From: Roseibacillus sp.
GTDB lineage: Bacteria > Verrucomicrobiota > Verrucomicrobiia > Verrucomicrobiales > Akkermansiaceae
DNA: 17,831 bases
Assembly (NCBI GenBank): GCA_002729275.1
Contig: PBTP01000065.1
Coordinates: 13,486 to 31,316 of the forward strand
Direction of reading: 5' to 3'
The position numbers and the translations under genes were made by a program. Shown here one piece after another: positions 17,387 to 17,831 of the stretch (position 1 is its first letter; each line of letters begins with the position of its first letter). The notes beneath the pieces were generated by a model, which worked only from the letters and a program-made list of their open reading frames with translations, did no database searches and was not told the origin of the DNA.

Positions 17387-17831
17387 TCACTTGTTTCTCG
17401 CTGAGGCCGTGGCCTTGGGCTGAGGCATCTTCGCGTCTAACTGGCGTCGCCAGTCTCGCAGCATTTTCAACAGCTTCGCCGCAATTGCCGGCTTCAGCTT
17501 GGACAGATCAGTCTGCTCGCCAAGATCGTTCTCGAGATCGAACAGCTGCACGCTACCGTTTTCGTAATACTCCAGAAGTTTGTAGTTCCCCAATCGGATC
17601 GCTCCGCCGGGACTCTGGTAACCATGGTTACTGTAGTGGGGGAAATGCCAATAAATCGCACCGCGGTCATGATCTTCACCCTGGAGCGCAGGCAAAAAAC
17701 TCATCCCATCGACGTGCTGCTTGGGCAGCGTGGGCAACTCAATCATTTCCAGCAGGGTCGGATAAAAATCAGTCCCAGTCACCATCGCATGGGAGATGGC
17801 ATTCCCCTTGGTTTTTCCTGGCCAGTGAACA
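17387..17831 (-). CDS. Type I sulfatase, C-terminal part (gene runs off the right edge)
   Basis: The frame is open to the window edge, so only the last 148 residues are seen; an internal ATG at 17785 is not the real start. The segment begins VHWPGKTKGNAISHAMVTG and continues TDFYPTLLEMIELP, DGMSFLPALQGE and GAIYWHFPHYSNHG, then GAIRLGNYKLLEYYENGS and LFDLENDLGEQTDL. This is the standard C-terminal subdomain of arylsulfatase-A-type sulfatases. The IYWHFPHY and GAIRLGNYKLLE motifs are typical of sulfatases abundant in Planctomycetota and Verrucomicrobiota. The catalytic CxPSR motif lies outside the window. It heads the visible minus-strand block, 47 bp before the PD40 gene. Confidence 0.93.
   Translation of the reverse strand, partial: VHWPGKTKGNAISHAMVTGTDFYPTLLEMIELPTLPKQHVDGMSFLPALQGEDHDRGAIYWHFPHYSNHGYQSPGGAIRLGNYKLLEYYENGSVQLFDLENDLGEQTDLSKLKPAIAAKLLKMLRDWRRQLDAKMPQPKATASARNK

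Overview
The window looks like a chromosomal segment of a marine-type Verrucomicrobiota or Planctomycetota bacterium; I lean slightly to Verrucomicrobiota. The grounds are the paired DUF1552 (Tat-exported) and multi-domain DUF1587/1595/1592/1588/1585 cytochrome-like proteins, several secreted sulfatases, a PhoD-like phosphatase of the 'GDNVYIDD / WDDHDF' kind and a PD40 propeller protein. That set is characteristic of those phyla. Base composition is moderately GC-rich and even across the window. I see no insertion sequence, phage gene, CRISPR array, tRNA or rRNA.

Left part (1-3992): about 430 bp without a convincing gene, then a divergent SAICAR synthase (purC, minus strand) and a full-length catalase-peroxidase (katG, plus strand), which point away from each other across a 299-bp gap rich in inverted repeats. 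katG converges on the next block with only 10 bp between stop codons.

Right part (4003-17831): ten genes all on the minus strand. In transcription order they are a partial sulfatase running off the right edge, a PD40 propeller protein, a PhoD-like phosphatase, a second sulfatase, a large secreted protein resembling an (alpha/alpha)6 glycoside hydrolase, a degenerate secreted alpha/beta-hydrolase, a TspO-family membrane protein, the DUF1552 protein, the large PA14-containing DUF1592-type protein and a secreted esterase. Nearly all carry export signals. The set reads as a cell-envelope or periplasmic system for attacking a sulfated, possibly acylated polysaccharide: sulfatases and esterase remove substituents, the glycoside hydrolase cuts glycosidic bonds, and the DUF1552/DUF1592 pair contributes an uncharacterised, probably haem-dependent activity. 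The substrate cannot be read from the sequence, and no transporter or regulator gene lies in the window.

The most unexplained feature is the 215-bp gap between tspO and the DUF1552 gene. It holds a 12-bp stem with one bulge, an 8-bp pairing that links this stem's loop to downstream sequence (a pseudoknot-like layout), a bulged 9-bp hairpin, several mutually exclusive stems, and finally a hairpin that places the Shine-Dalgarno sequence of the DUF1552 gene in its loop. This is a candidate undescribed structured leader RNA controlling the DUF1552-DUF1592-esterase operon.
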